Both the position numbers and the translations under genes were made by a program. A stretch of DNA of 64,000 bases from Blastocystis sp. Blastoise (taxonomy: Eukaryota; Sar; Bigyra; Opalinata; Blastocystidae): positions 1,103,501 through 1,167,500 of the forward strand of contig JBBPEB010000002.1 of assembly GCA_039096225.1 (NCBI GenBank). Reading direction: 5' to 3'. The stretch's first letter is position 1. Every line of letters begins with the position of its first letter. The notes below the pieces were generated by a model. It was given only the letters and a program-made list of their open reading frames with translations. It was not told the origin of the DNA and did not search any database. This document shows positions 31,301-45,050 of this stretch, piece by piece.

Positions 31301-32589
31301 ATTCAAAAATTTTATACAGAAAACTACAACAAAGAAATATCATATAGATACTTTCCTGTATAATAGCATATTAAAGAATTACACAATAAGATACTAAAAC
31401 ATTCAAAAACTTATAATAGTAAACTTGATAGAATAAGAGTACATGATAATATTGTAATATAGACAAAAGGATTTAAGGATGAAAAGAAATAAACATCAAT
31501 TGTTACTAATCTGCTACTATCTTCAGTAGAAACTTATGTATGTTAGTAACCATAGTAAGTATTAATCGCAGAGATGAAGTGTTTAAGTATTTATTAAATA
31601 CTAGAATAAGAATAAGAAAATTCATAATAAGTAAATCTATAAGAAAATGTCATCGTTATATATAAATACCATTATAATACAGTATGAAAAAAGGAAGTAT
31701 CAGAAAAATAAAAAACAAAAACAAAATAATTAGCACTTATAAAGTAGAACAAGCAATCAAAAGCACATTAGTCGAATAAAATCAAACATACAAACAACAT
31801 AAATAAAGATCTCATTAATCGCAAAGTTACAAAAAGAAAATGAGTATACTAATTCAAGAAGAGAAGTAAGGAAGTTTGGTGAGTAACCAAATCAGATGTA
31901 AATAATAAATGGAAGGCAACAAACTGTAAATATTCATAAAATTATACATTGCAAGTAATCATTCCAAGAATAAGTAACTGATAAGTATCCATCACGTAGC
32001 ACATTGTAAGATATGTGTATTGAACACTGATCATAACGAGCAAGTACGTAACAAAGCAATCAACAAACAATGGGAAATCATCATGTAGTAGATATTGACT
32101 AGTATTTAAGAGGAGTTCACAATGCAACAAAAACCAATATGAATCTTAATGATAAACCATTATTAGTTCAGAAAGCAGATAGAAAGCAAGTTTGAAAAAA
32201 TATTATAGGCAATAATCTTATTCTGATTTGAATCTTTAACAAAAGAATGAAATTATCATTGAAATTTTTAAAGAATGACTGAAGTTTTAAAAATAATCAA
32301 ATAGTCAGTCCTTTCCTGACTTTGGTGACACTTGCCACCAAATTTTGTGACACTTTTTCAGCCATGCTTAATTCTGCTGAATTTATCAAACACATAAGGA
32401 AGTTTTTTGTAACAAAATATGATACTCATGAGTTTTGTCATCAGACTGAATGAAAGGCTTTTCACCTTATTTGTATACATGGCCATAAATCATAATATTT
32501 TTGACAAAGTTAACCTAAATATCAAAAAAATGTCTTTATAAATGAGCAAATAAAGCTATCATTTATTTGATATAAGCCATCAAACATAT
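28305..32589. other. Gene-free interior of the hAT element
   Basis: This 4.3-kb stretch lacks the TA and ATT microsatellites seen everywhere in host genes. From about 29000 to 32200 its plus strand is rich in A and G and poor in C. Long minus-strand frames rich in Leu/Ile/Tyr/Ser occur there (for example 30316-30630 and 31016-31306). They carry no recognisable domain and I treat them as composition effects. The missing C-terminal half of UTP20 is not found here. Confidence 0.6.
32306..32451. mobile_element. Degenerate non-autonomous hAT (MITE) copy, left part
   Basis: It starts CAGTCCTTTCCTGACTTTGG and continues GTGACACTTGCCACC, then CACTTTTTCAGCCATGCTTAA. This follows the left half of the intact small element at 59504 block by block. 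The right end is eroded: a possible match, TTTTGTC...AGACTGAAT, ends near 32451, and no target duplication remains. Confidence 0.5.
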
Positions 32590-32998
32590 TCAAACTAAAC
32601 GAAGCAATGAAATAATTACTTTAAGCATTAATATACAAAAGACAGAAGAAAAGAAACTATTCAACTTTTTAATCACATTTAGGTACTTCTTGATACCTAT
32701 ATTCAACCCAGTTTCATTTAATATGTATATATATATATGAAAGAATAATAAAATAACAATAAAAAATATATACATATATATATATATATATCAGCATACT
32801 AACGCTAATACCAGATCTAAAATTATGTATAAGTTTCAGTCTGCTTTGAATATGAGAGAGAATAGAATCAAGAAGAGATGAAATATAAGCTATAACCTTA
32901 CTAGTCAACATACGATTTAATAATTCTTCTATATATATAATAGTAATAAATATGGCAATAATAACCAAAATAAATAAAATAATGATTATAATAATAAA

Positions 32999-33108
<110 letters not shown>

Positions 33109-34871
33109 TCGTTGATCCTTTCTATTCTTTTTTTCTTTAATATTTTCTTTTAATTTTTCGATTTCATCTTCATCATCACTATCAGTTTCTTTCATTTCTT
33201 TTCTCATCTTATTCTTCATTTCAGTTTCTTCTCTATTTTCATTCTTTGTTGATTTCTCAAAATTATCCATTTCTTCTTCTAATACCTAATATATTATTAA
33301 TAGTAGCAATAATATCATTAACAATATTAGCACCTAATTGTTTACCAGAATCAATACCTAATGATAAACATTCCACTAAAGTAGGTAATAATAAAGGTTG
33401 AATATCATATAAATAATATAAAGAAGGAGAAAATGATATTAAATGAGGTAATTTAATAATACTGGTGTTTTCTTTAATCCTAATATAGTATTATGTAATA
33501 CTTCATACAAAGGAGTTAATGGATCAAATAATAATGATTTCCATTGTTTATAATTATAACTACTAAAATAACCTATACATTCAACTATTCTCTTTATACA
33601 TAAACCACGTATACGACGTTGAATAAACTTACATCGAATTCTATTCGAATCTGCTTTAGAAGTAGTAGAAGAAGTAGTAGCAATAGTAGTGGCATCTGTA
33701 GATAATTCATTTTCAATTTTCATATTATTATTATTATTATCATTATCATTATTATCATTATTATTATCATCTTCATCTTCAATATCTTCAATATCTTCAA
33801 TATCATCATCATTTCCATTTGTATCTATTTGTTCATCTTCTTTTAATAAATCTTCTAAATTCTCTTTATTATCATAACTATCTTTTAATTTACATCCTAT
33901 AGCAGCTAATATATAATGAATAAAAGAACTACTACGATCTCTCATATATCGTATTAAATCATAACAACTATTCAAAAATCCTAATTTACGAGTATCAGGA
34001 ACTTTCTTTACAGATATATGAGTTAATAATATAGCTACATCTTCTTCTGATTGAACAGAAGGTATAAATAAATCTTTTGTAAATGAACATAATATCATAA
34101 ATAATAATGGCTTTAATTCTTCATAATCTAATATAGATAAATAATTTAAAATAGCAGCAAGTTTCCATAATAATGTGTTTTCGATTTCATCTTCTTATCT
34201 AATAGTCTACCATATAAAATACGTTCTATAATAGGTATAATAAGATCTCTATGCTCTACTTTGATAACTCCTTGATCTTTCTCTATATATAATCCTAACA
34301 TAGTATCACGATAATTCAATTCATCACATAATCCTAATAAACTTTCCTTATATAGAACAGTAGGTAAATTACTATAGCAACATAATACTTCAACACATAA
34401 TTTCTGTAAAGAAGAATCATTCTTATTTAATAATAATATACATATATTCTTTAAAGAATCAGCTAAATAAATACTTTGAATACCAGGCCAATTACTGAAT
34501 ATTTTTAAGAAGACTTTCAGACGAGCATCAGCATCACGTGGACGTAACGTATAATTATACATATATTCTAATTCATTATTTACTTGATTTTCTTCTTTTC
34601 CTTCTTCTTCTTCTTTATGAATAATAGTAGGAGTAGTAATATTCTTTTGTTTTAGAAGTTCTTCGAATTCAGTATGAATTGGTTTCATCACATCACGAGC
34701 TTCAACATCATAGATTATTCGATAACCATAATATTTCTTCTTTAAGAAATCTATAAAGAATCCCATAAATTGTTTATTATATGGACGAATATAAGTAGCT
34801 ACATCAGTAAGAGAAGAGAATAAAGACGTCCAATAAGTATTAACATCTGTATAACTATATAATATATATAT

Positions 34872-34982
<111 letters not shown>

Positions 34983-35406
34983 CCCATAAAGTAGTTCTTC
35001 TCCCATCGATAATCGTTGTTTCAATACAAATGTAAGTGTAGAATATTTAATATAATGTTTATATCTATCTTGTAATCGTTCTAAACCATAGACGATACCA
35101 TATCTCTTTTCTTCTTTAGATAATATACTATATCCTATATGATCATATATATTTATATCTATATAACCATTAATAAGATATGCTTTTTCATAAAAACAAT
35201 TCCAATATAATTTATTATCAAAACTCGCAATTCTTACACAACATTCTGTTAGCTTCTGCCAAAAACGATTCCATTTTAAATAATAAAGACCAAATATATG
35301 ATATACTAAACACATAGGATAACATTCAGGTAAGGATTTCGTTAATAGCATCTGAACTGCTTTCTCTATAGCATTTCTTATACGTTCTTCTGTTAAAGAT
35401 ACCTAT

Positions 35407-35707
<301 letters not shown>

Positions 35708-36408
35708 ATATACAATAAGTTGTGCCGTTTCATCATCTGGACTCTTCTTTAGTTTCTCCATAAATTCATATTCGGCCTTAATAGTCATGGTATATGTACA
35801 ATCATGGTCATCCGTTTTATATTGGAAATGATGATGTATGGGTCGAATGACGCTCTGTATGTCGATACGAAGAATGTTCGAAGAGAGTAACGTTTTGTGC
35901 TATAGAGAAATATAATTATATATGTATTAATATTATGTTTTTAATGATATATAGAGAGTAATAGAAAAAAACAAAAACAATAATAATACTATTATTATTA
36001 TATATATATACATAATTAGAGTCTTTACTCGCTAATCCAACTCTATCTAAGAATACTTGTAAAGTCTTTGTATATAGGGCGGGGATGAAGGGAGAGCGAG
36101 TAACGAAGTGGAACAACAGGAGAATCTGTAAAGGGGAGGAAAATTATATATATATATATATATAAAACTAAAAGAATAAGAGAGAATGACATCATAATTC
36201 AAACTAATTTATATATATATATACCTTAAACAGTGTCTTCTACAAGATATAAAGAAGGATAAATAGAGGGATCATCGAAGAATGTTGTAAGACAAAGAGA
36301 ATGTCCCGCGGGGAATTAAGAGATAGGAAAGTAGTCATCACTATGGAGAGCAGTTCATTAAGGGATTCCGCGGGAAGAAGAAGGAGGGAAGATGATGGAA
36401 TATCTACA

Positions 36409-36454
<46 letters not shown>

Positions 36455-38255
36455 TAATATATATAGAGTAATAAATGTAGAATATGTATAGTAATAAATA
36501 TAGTAATAATAGATAATATTATATATATATACTTGATATCTAAGGAATTCAGGACTATCATATAAATCATGTATATTATCTTTATTCAATTGTTCTTGTA
36601 ATAGATATACATTCTTATATTTGGTTCCCGCGTCGATAGTTGCCGCCAAGGAAGTCACGAGAGGTTCATTGTTATTAATCATAATGAATGAGAAGAGAGA
36701 GAAAGAGGAAGTGAAGTATTGACGGATGTCCAGTGTAAGAAGGAGAAATGACTAGAAAAGAGGGGAATATATAGCTAGAATAAATATAGGAATATATAGC
36801 TAGAATATATATAATAATAAGCATAATAATATGTGGAATAACAATAATAAGTAATTATAATAGAGTATAAAAAGAGAAAAATAAGAGAATGTCACAGTAT
36901 GCGCCACATACGACGATCTACTTTGATATTTTGCTTTAGAATTCGAAGAACAGTTTTGTCAGATATAGGACGTGCTTTGAACGATAAATAATTAATAATG
37001 GCACTATATATAAAAGTATATATAGGTATATATAGTGAGAAAAAATAGATATATATGGTTATATAAAATACTATACATATATATATATACTTCATAGTAG
37101 CTTCTCCATTGATTCTATCTACAAATAGATTACGACTATGAATATTCTCAACCCCACGGGAAATCATCAAATCAAAGGGTAATTGTAAATACCTATATAG
37201 TTATATATATAGTTATATATATATTAGTTATATATATACAGATCAATAAGAGTAGGTATATATGTAGAATTGAGACCCAATCGGAGTAGAGAATAAAGAG
37301 CAATACCATCACTCACCTATATATATAGTTATATATAGTTATAAATATAGTTATATATAGTTATATATAGTTATATACTATTCTTATAATATCGTTAAAG
37401 AATTGAGTGTAATCTTTGTTATTCTTATACCTATAATATAATAGTATATAATAATAAATAATAATAAGATATAATAATATATAATAGTATATAACATATA
37501 ATATACTTATCAAGATTGTCTAGAAGAAGTCGGCCTTGACTTTCTTTGCTCATCAGATCCCCGCGGGGATCTGTGTATAATTGATGCATAGTATCAATAA
37601 GTGTATAGATAGGGGGTAATTGTATATATGTATATAAAGACAGGGAAAAGAAGCATATAAGTCTTCAGATAGAGTCCTAATATATATATATTGATAAATA
37701 GATTAAAAAAAGAATATATATATATATATATATACCATCTGACTTTAGATTGTTCAATTAAACTTAATATCATGTCCATTGTTAGTATCTGATTATATAT
37801 ATAAGAATTCGTCTTTATTCCATTTTGATATAGTTTATTTAATGTATTTTTAGTTACATAAGAACTACATATATATATATATTATGTATATCGGACATAT
37901 TCTGTAGAGTTGATTGAGCATATATATTGTTGAAAAGTGGCTTAATATTGATGAATTGAATCAAAGCAAGACTTCCCGCCAATTTCACAGTCAATAAACC
38001 AGTATTTCTATATACATATATATATATATATAGATCATATATAATAAGAAGATTAGCAGAAAATACACAGAATATATATTATTCATGTATTATATATACT
38101 ATTATATATACTTATATATACTATTATATACATATATATTGTCCATAGATAGCTACTGTTTTATACTCATTTAGAGGGATACGAGGTAATAAATAAGAAA
38201 AAAAATTAGATACATGACCATATTCCCGTGAATACATAACAATTAATAAATCAGC

Positions 38256-38299
<44 letters not shown>

Positions 38300-39888
38300 T
38301 TGATATACAATTAATAGTATAGGAATTATAACGTGCTTTAATGTTCTTTGAGGGATGGAGGAGTGCGTCAGTGAGGGACTTATAAGAAGTAACTATAAGA
38401 ATGTATATATATATAATGATGATTATGAAGATATATATATACAGGTAGATCTTTCAATAGGTTGAAGACGACTATATATATATATATATTTATTATTATT
38501 ATTAATATTATTATTATATAAAATAATATATATACATCAAGTTGTTGGAAGCTCTTTAGAATACGAAGTGCATGGAGACGATGTGTATGTAAAGGGGAGG
38601 CGAGAAGTGGTGCGAGGGTAGGGATAAGGGCCTGAAGGCGAGAGGATGAAAGGTAAGGACTCTCAGAAGATAATGATGTATATATATCTATACATATATA
38701 TATAAATAGTATTAATATATAGATAATATAAATAAAGTATAATAATCAAATATATATATATATACATGCAAAAGTAGCTAAAATCATAGAATTATTTTAA
38801 TTTATAGGAATCAATTCAGATAATATTGAAAATAACTATATAATAATAATAATAATAATATATATATATACTTATTCTTGTTGTTGTAAGGAATCCGTAA
38901 TAGTATCTCTTTCAAAAATATTTATATATATATAATGAATAATTTTTGACCAATAAACTTCATTCTCCATATATAAACCTATATATATATATAATAATAA
39001 GTATATATAATATAATAAATATAATAATAATATATATATACAATCTCGTTTATCATTTAATTGGCTTAATAATTGAATAGCTTCCTTATCTATTGTTCAC
39101 TAATTGTTGATATATATATATATAAAATAATAAATGATAACAACTGGAAATAATTCTATAGTTGAACTATATATATATTATTTTCATAATCATAAATATC
39201 ATAAATACTATAATAAATATACTAATAAATATAATAATAAATATATACTCATCAATATTTTTATACATTAAAGGACCATAAAATAATTCTAAACATAGAA
39301 AGAATGCCACACTTAATTAAAGTATTGACCTCGTATATCTATATATATAATTTGTTATCAAAAATGAAATAATATTCCTTTTAAATATAAATAAGAAAAT
39401 AACGATCACTATAATAAACTAATATACAAATAAATCAATGAAATAATAATGATAAAAAGCAATTATAATATAATTAATATAAATACTAAATAAACCTTAT
39501 AGATAACGCACAATAAATACTCTTGAAAAATACTGATCATCCTGCACTATAAAATAAAGATAAATCAAATAAATATTACAAATGAAGAAACGAATTATAT
39601 ACAAAAAATATTTGTTGATCCATTTGAACCATCTGGAATGCTATAGATCCTGATTTCACAGTATAAAGAGTTGTTTAAAAGCTAAAAGCCTTGATACCTA
39701 AAGAAAGAAAGTAATTAAGTAAAGCAGATTATAAAAATTAAAATAAATACTCAAGGCGAATACTCTTGATAAACTAAGTTAATTAAATTAAACCAAAATA
39801 AATGATCGTATCAAGAGATAATCAAAATAAATATATAAAAGAACAAGTTTCATAAAAAGATGTTTTTCCAAGAAATAAAAATAAAAAT

Positions 39889-39960
39889 GCCTCTTGCGAG
39901 ATTCGATCCAGCGACAATTACCATAATAGCTACAGCGCTGGTCAACTATACCAACCGATT
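39889..39960 (-). other. tRNA-like sequence with no acceptor stem
   Basis: On the minus strand there is a D-arm/A-box-like GGTTGGTATAGTTGACCAGC, a stem CAGCG...CGCTG around a GTA-containing loop, and a B-box-like GGATCGAATC. The 3' end reads AAGAGGC, but the 5' end does not pair with it. It could be a decayed tRNA or the tRNA-derived head of a SINE-like repeat. Confidence 0.35.
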
Positions 39961-40252
39961 TCTCAATTTTATTTTTTCATGTGTTCTATATAATAAGTTT
40001 AAAATTATTTGATATCTTCAAATATTATATTTATGCTCTTTTATTACATTTATAACATTCTAGAAATACTTAGAATTGTTTTTAAACAATAATTACTATT
40101 TTTTGAAAAAAAAGTTTGTTGATATGTTGATTCTAAACTAAAAAGCAGATATCAATGATGTAAATAATGTTTACAGATAATAAAAATGAAACAAAGTTGA
40201 TTTTAAATAAAATCATTGTAAATAGCAGTCAAAAGAAAAAGTTTAAAAAAAT

Positions 40253-40323
40253 AGTTCCTCGTAAGATTCGATCCGTCCACTATGTAAAAATTTTATACGC
40301 ACTGACCATTTGACCAAACAACT
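40253..40323 (-). other. Second tRNA-like sequence, partial acceptor stem
   Basis: Read on the minus strand it spans 71 nt, with AGTTGTT at the 5' end pairing imperfectly with AGGAACT at the 3' end. It has the D-arm-like TTTGGTCAAATGG and the same GGATCGAATCT B-box as the sequence at 39889. The anticodon arm cannot be folded convincingly. It is probably not a functional tRNA. Confidence 0.35.
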
Positions 40324-41523
40324 CCCTTATAATATTTTTCATCAAGTCATATAATAATTGCAAAGCTAGTGACTACTAACCGTTTTTTTATTTTTTTATT
40401 TTTAAACATAAAAACAATATATTTTATAATATAAATATTATAAATGTGTTGTGTGACTTATTCTACATATAAAATACATTTTAAAACCATTTTATAAGGC
40501 TATTAAAAATCATTTTGTTGGACGTATTGTTTTTTCAAATCCAGCTTTTGTTCATTGTATTGTTTTTTGTTTGATTTTTGAAAAATAATATTTTAATATG
40601 CTTTTCGTTTATTTAATTTTTATTACTTGTCAGGATGTATCTGTACAGTCCCTACAAGACTACTTCATGATATTTTATAAAAATAAAAACTTTTTAATTA
40701 CATTATTATTTTTTATAATATTTTTTAGTATTTATTGACATTATTTTTCATTATAAACATAAATAAAAGTCTTTAAAATAATATACAAAAGAATATCTTA
40801 AGCAATTGACTTTTGTCACAAAATAATTTTTATTTGTCACCCAAATTAACACAAATAGTCAAATATAGGAATCATACTTGTTGTTATTTGATGACTTATG
40901 AACTTTTAAGTCATGTATCTGTCACAACATGTGTCACAAAAATCTTCTTAGATGACTTATTTCAAAACATTTATACATTATATATCAAAATAATATGTTT
41001 TAAGTTAAAAACTGTCATGTCATAGTATAATAGTCAATGAATGAATTACTTTTTTATGTCACCCGGTCTTTTTTTCATGAAAAGTGTGTAAATTAATGCG
41101 TCTTGATGAGCTGAGTTTGAAAATTTTTTGACCACTAATAATCAGTATTTAGCCAATTTAAAAGAATTCAAAGTTTTGTAAAAATTTGAAGCATGTATTG
41201 CTATTATGATTCTACTACTACTATATTATTAAGATCTACACATAATCACGCTTTTTTCCTAATTGTTAAATACTTAAAGACAATCAATCATTATAACTAC
41301 ATGATTAACATTCTAAAAATGCTAAAAAATTCAATTTGCTCTCTAATTATAATATGTGTAAGGTTATTATTTATTCAACAACAAATCAAATTACATCAAC
41401 AAACACAAACCTCGTGTAAAATGTCAAAAACATCATTATTGAGCTTATCTCGATCCTCTAAAAATTATTAAACGTTTTATTCTATGTAGATTTATAAAAA
41501 TTAAAAGAAAAATGAAATAAAAG

Positions 41524-41589
41524 ATTTAAGCGCAAAAACAACATCGAAAAGCGCACTTTGCGCTTAAAGCGCAGTTTTGGCACACCCTG
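41524..41589 (-). repeat. hAT right terminal region
   Basis: Read inward it begins CAGGGTGTGCCAAAACTG, contains three GCGCTT-type motifs between 41551 and 41573, and ends with the inverted 15-mer shared with the left terminus (41524-41538). Confidence 0.75.
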
Positions 41590-41597
41590 CTTAAAAA
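41590..41597. repeat. Target-site duplication, right copy
   Basis: CTTAAAAA, identical to 25360-25367, immediately outside the CCCTG end of the element. Confidence 0.85.
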
Positions 41598-42275
41598 TGT
41601 GTCTTATTCTTTTGATTTCAAATCAAATCAACTGTTCTCCAAAATCAAGAGAATAACCACGGTTTTCTCCAAAATTAACATTTAGAATCACACCAACAAT
41701 AGTCAGCCAATAAATTTTCTAGGAACAGAAACGCTTAAAAATAAAAAGTGATTTTAAGAATATAAAATACATATTAATACATAATTTTCTAAATATATTA
41801 AATATTTCATGTTCAATGCTTATCATACATATGTTTGCTTTGTAAAAAGCTTGATCATACAATTCAATGTGCAGTGATGAAATTGTTTTATAAGTTCAAC
41901 AATCTCTTTTAAAATTCCATAGTCTGAATAACTAATATTTAACATTCTAATAATTCGATTAAAACAAAAAAAGAAAATTCATTAAGAAAGAGAAAACTCT
42001 TTTGATATAACTTTTGCTTTTAAAATAATGACAAATATATTAAAGGTGTATAGGAAATTAATAAGCATTCATATGAAGTAGTTTAAAGCATATTTGTTTT
42101 CAAGAACTAATCGTATAAAATATATTTTTGATCAAATACACATTTATCTAAACATTTTCAACGTTGTATGCTTAGGAAATTAATTTTATTTATATAGTAT
42201 AAGAATTGTATCAGAAATTCATTATCATACATACAACCTTATTCTCAGATAGGTAAATAAGAGATTAGCTAACAT
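41598..42275. other. Intergenic, no gene seen
   Basis: A+T-rich unique sequence between the hAT right end and tRNA-Gly, with no conserved frame. Confidence 0.55.
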
Positions 42276-42346
42276 GCACCAGTGGTCCAGTGGTAAGATA
42301 GTTCCCTGCCACGGAACAGACCCGGGTTCGATTCCCGGCTGGTGCA
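42276..42346 (+). tRNA. tRNA-Gly (anticodon GCC)
   Basis: This 71-nt sequence folds as a complete cloverleaf. The acceptor is GCACCAG with CTGGTGC, plus discriminator A. The A-box is TGGTCCAGTGGTAAGA. The anticodon arm GTTCC-CTGCCAC-GGAAC carries GCC. The T-arm is CCCGG-GTTCGAT-TCCCGG with a B-box. CCA is not encoded and there is no intron. A T5 run just downstream (42349-42353) can act as the Pol III terminator. Confidence 0.98.
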
Positions 42347-42827
42347 AATTTTTATTTTAAATATATTATTTTAAAACAAAAGTCTATTAAAATATATTAT
42401 TATAACTGTTTTTTAGCAAGTAGATTATAATGAATAATTCACAAAATTTAAAACAACTTTTAGATATGAAAAAATAATAATTATCATACTTCTGAAGCAG
42501 ACAGATAATTCAAAATTTGCTTTGAGTGGCTCTGAAAAAGCATGCTAGTGATGATGCTTATTAAATAAAATGAAAAAACAATATTATAAGAATCAAGTCA
42601 ATCTCATTTTTAAGATAAGTTTTCATCAGTGTATCCATTAAGATAAATAACTAAATTATGGCTTTCCTATAATTAGATATATATTTATAATGTTCACGAA
42701 ATAAGTAAAAAAGTAAAAAAAATTCTTTCTAAAGAATTCCCAAGAAAATGAAAATAAAAAGAAGTTTTTCTAGACTTTAAAGAAGAATCATACATTTGCT
42801 TTATTCAGAAGAGAATAATTTATAACG
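42347..42827. other. Intergenic and promoter region of the proteasome gene
   Basis: No gene is seen. A and T homopolymer runs lie just upstream of the proteasome subunit start. Confidence 0.5.
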
Positions 42828-44206
42828 ATGTCAGTAAATATTAAAACAGATCATAGTACACTTCCTGTTAAGACAACTACAAGCCCTATTTTAACTGGTG
42901 GTTCCGTTCTTGGTATTAAATATAACGATGGCATTATGGTTGCTGCAGATACACAAGGTAATTTCTCGTTTAATTCTTTTGAATCACTATTACTATTTTT
43001 TAAAAATTATTTCTATAGGATCTTATGGTAGTATGGCTATGCACAGACGTTTACAAAGAATTCACACTTTCTCTAATGGTACAATGGTTGCTGTTTCTGG
43101 AGAAATTAGTGATTATCAAATTCTTGTTGAAGAAATCGAAGAAGAATTGTATGCTTTTTTAAATATTATTTATTATTATAATGTATATGAGATCTTGTTT
43201 TGAATTAATATTTCTTTGTGTTATATATATAATATATGTGTATAATATATATGTATTATATAAATAATATATATACTATATAGAGAAAGAGAACGTTTAG
43301 AAGAAACAAATAGTATTATGTCAACTGTTGAATTATATAATTATATTCGTACATTATTATATGACAGAAGAAATGATTTTAAGCCAAATTGGAATGATAT
43401 TATAGTTGCTGGAATTGAAGAGGGAGTTCAGTATATATATATAAATATATTATATATATATATATATATGGATAATAAAGAAGAATATAAATATAAGATT
43501 TAAATATATATTCGGTACGGTTATCCTAAATAAAATAATTATATATATATATAGTATATTGTATTTATATATTTTTAATATATTAGTTTGAGTTTGATTA
43601 TATTAATATATAATATGATAACATTGTTTCCTTATATGAAATATATATATATATATTAATGATTACTTACAATATACTATTACTTTATATATATATAATT
43701 ATATAATAGAAAAAGCTATATAAATGAATTAGTTATTTCATCTAATTGTTTCCATCTATTTACATATATATAATTATATATATAGACAATTATTTGTGAT
43801 TGATCAACTTGGCACGTGCTGGGGTGACGATTACCTTGTCACAGGATTTGGTGCTTCTTTCGCTTTACCCCTTATACGTTCTAATTGGAGACAAGACTTA
43901 ACGGAAGGTGAAGCACGTGGACTATTAGAGCAAGCCCTTCGTCTCTGTTATTATGGTGATTGTAAAGCTATTAATAGAGTATATATATATTTTATTATGT
44001 TTATTATAATAATATTTATTATAATAATATTTATTGTTATTATAATTTTTATTATTATTATTATTATGTTTATTATAATAATATTTATTTATATTATGTT
44101 TATAATAATAATCTTTATTATTATGATATAGTTCCAATTAGGAAAAGTGACTGCAAACGGTGCTGTGATATCTGAACCATTCACTTTAGAAACAAACTGG
44201 GTTTAA
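42828..44206 (+). CDS. PSMB4: 20S proteasome subunit beta-7 (PSMB4 type)
   Basis: Beta-7 is a non-catalytic subunit of the outer beta ring. The first exon gives PILTGGSVLGIKYNDGIMVA followed by ADTQ. Exon two gives GSYGSMAMHRRLQRIHTFSN and VAVSGEISDYQILVEEIEEE. The third has NSIMSTVELYNYIRTLLYDR and NDFKPNWNDIIVAGIEEGVQ. After an intron of about 350 nt comes QLFVIDQLGTCWGDDYLVTG and FGASFALPLIR, then EARGLLEQALRLCYYGDCKA and INRFQLGKVT. The end is EPFTLETNWV. The T-x-TGGSVLG start without a catalytic Thr, the YYGDC..INRFQ motif and the terminal TNW are characteristic of beta-7 rather than other beta subunits. The short C-terminal extension after TNW that is usual in beta-7 is absent. Confidence 0.95.
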
Positions 44207-44517
44207 ATATATATTTATATATATATATTATTTATAGTAAAAAAATATATATTTATTTATTTCATTATTCTCCTGTTTATCGTTTTTTACAATTAATATT
44301 TATATACGGTTTATATAAATTTGAAAAGAATTATTACCAAGTGTTTTATTAATATATATCAACACAATTTACTTTTTAATATATAATTATGAACAAAATG
44401 AAATAAAATAATATATATAATATTATAGAAACATATATGAAAAGAAAAAGTGAAAATTTTATAAACATAAAAAAAAAATGATTATTTAAAACTTTATATA
44501 TATATATATTAGTATGT

Positions 44518-45011
44518 TTATGGATACGTGAATTGACTATTATAATGTTTCTTCCATGTATCATAATGACTAGTATGTTTCCAATAATAATAAAAATCAA
44601 TTACTTGAGCAGTTGTTTTATTAGGTAATAATTTAGCAATAGTGTGAAATTCCTTCCCCATAACGGAAACAGCACTCTCAAATACTGCAATCTCATAAGG
44701 TGTCCAATTTTCTTTATATATAATGTTTATATTATTATATTATTATTATTATTATTATTATGTTTGTTATGATATTTATTATTATTATCTTTATTATTAT
44801 GTTTGTTATGATATTTATTATTATGTTTATTAATATAAAAGTTTAAGAAGAATAGAAGAATAAGAGTTATAAATATATATATACCAGCAGGGATCATAGG
44901 TCTCAATTTACTCACTAATGCTTTTAATGAATGAACACGACGACTAAAAAACTATATATAATAATAATAATAATAGAAAATAATAATAATAATAATAATA
45001 AATATAATACT

Positions 45012-45050
<39 letters not shown>

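Larger units (their letters stand above)
39666..41523. other. Right interior of the hAT element, no protein gene
   Basis: The stretch is A+T-rich without TA microsatellites. It holds two tRNA-like sequences (separate entries) and, between 40806 and 41070, a cluster of GTCAC/GTGTCAC motifs resembling the inner part of the small hAT elements. Short frames such as 40813-41025 have no recognisable content. Confidence 0.5.

Noticed and set aside
30316-31306. Hydrophobic minus-strand frames that resemble multi-pass membrane proteins
   Set aside because: Purine-rich plus strand gives Leu/Ile/Tyr/Ser codons by composition. No conserved blocks were found.
28305-32589. Possible home of the missing C-terminal half of UTP20
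   Set aside because: No HEAT-like or UTP20-like peptide could be read on either strand, and host-style TA introns are absent.
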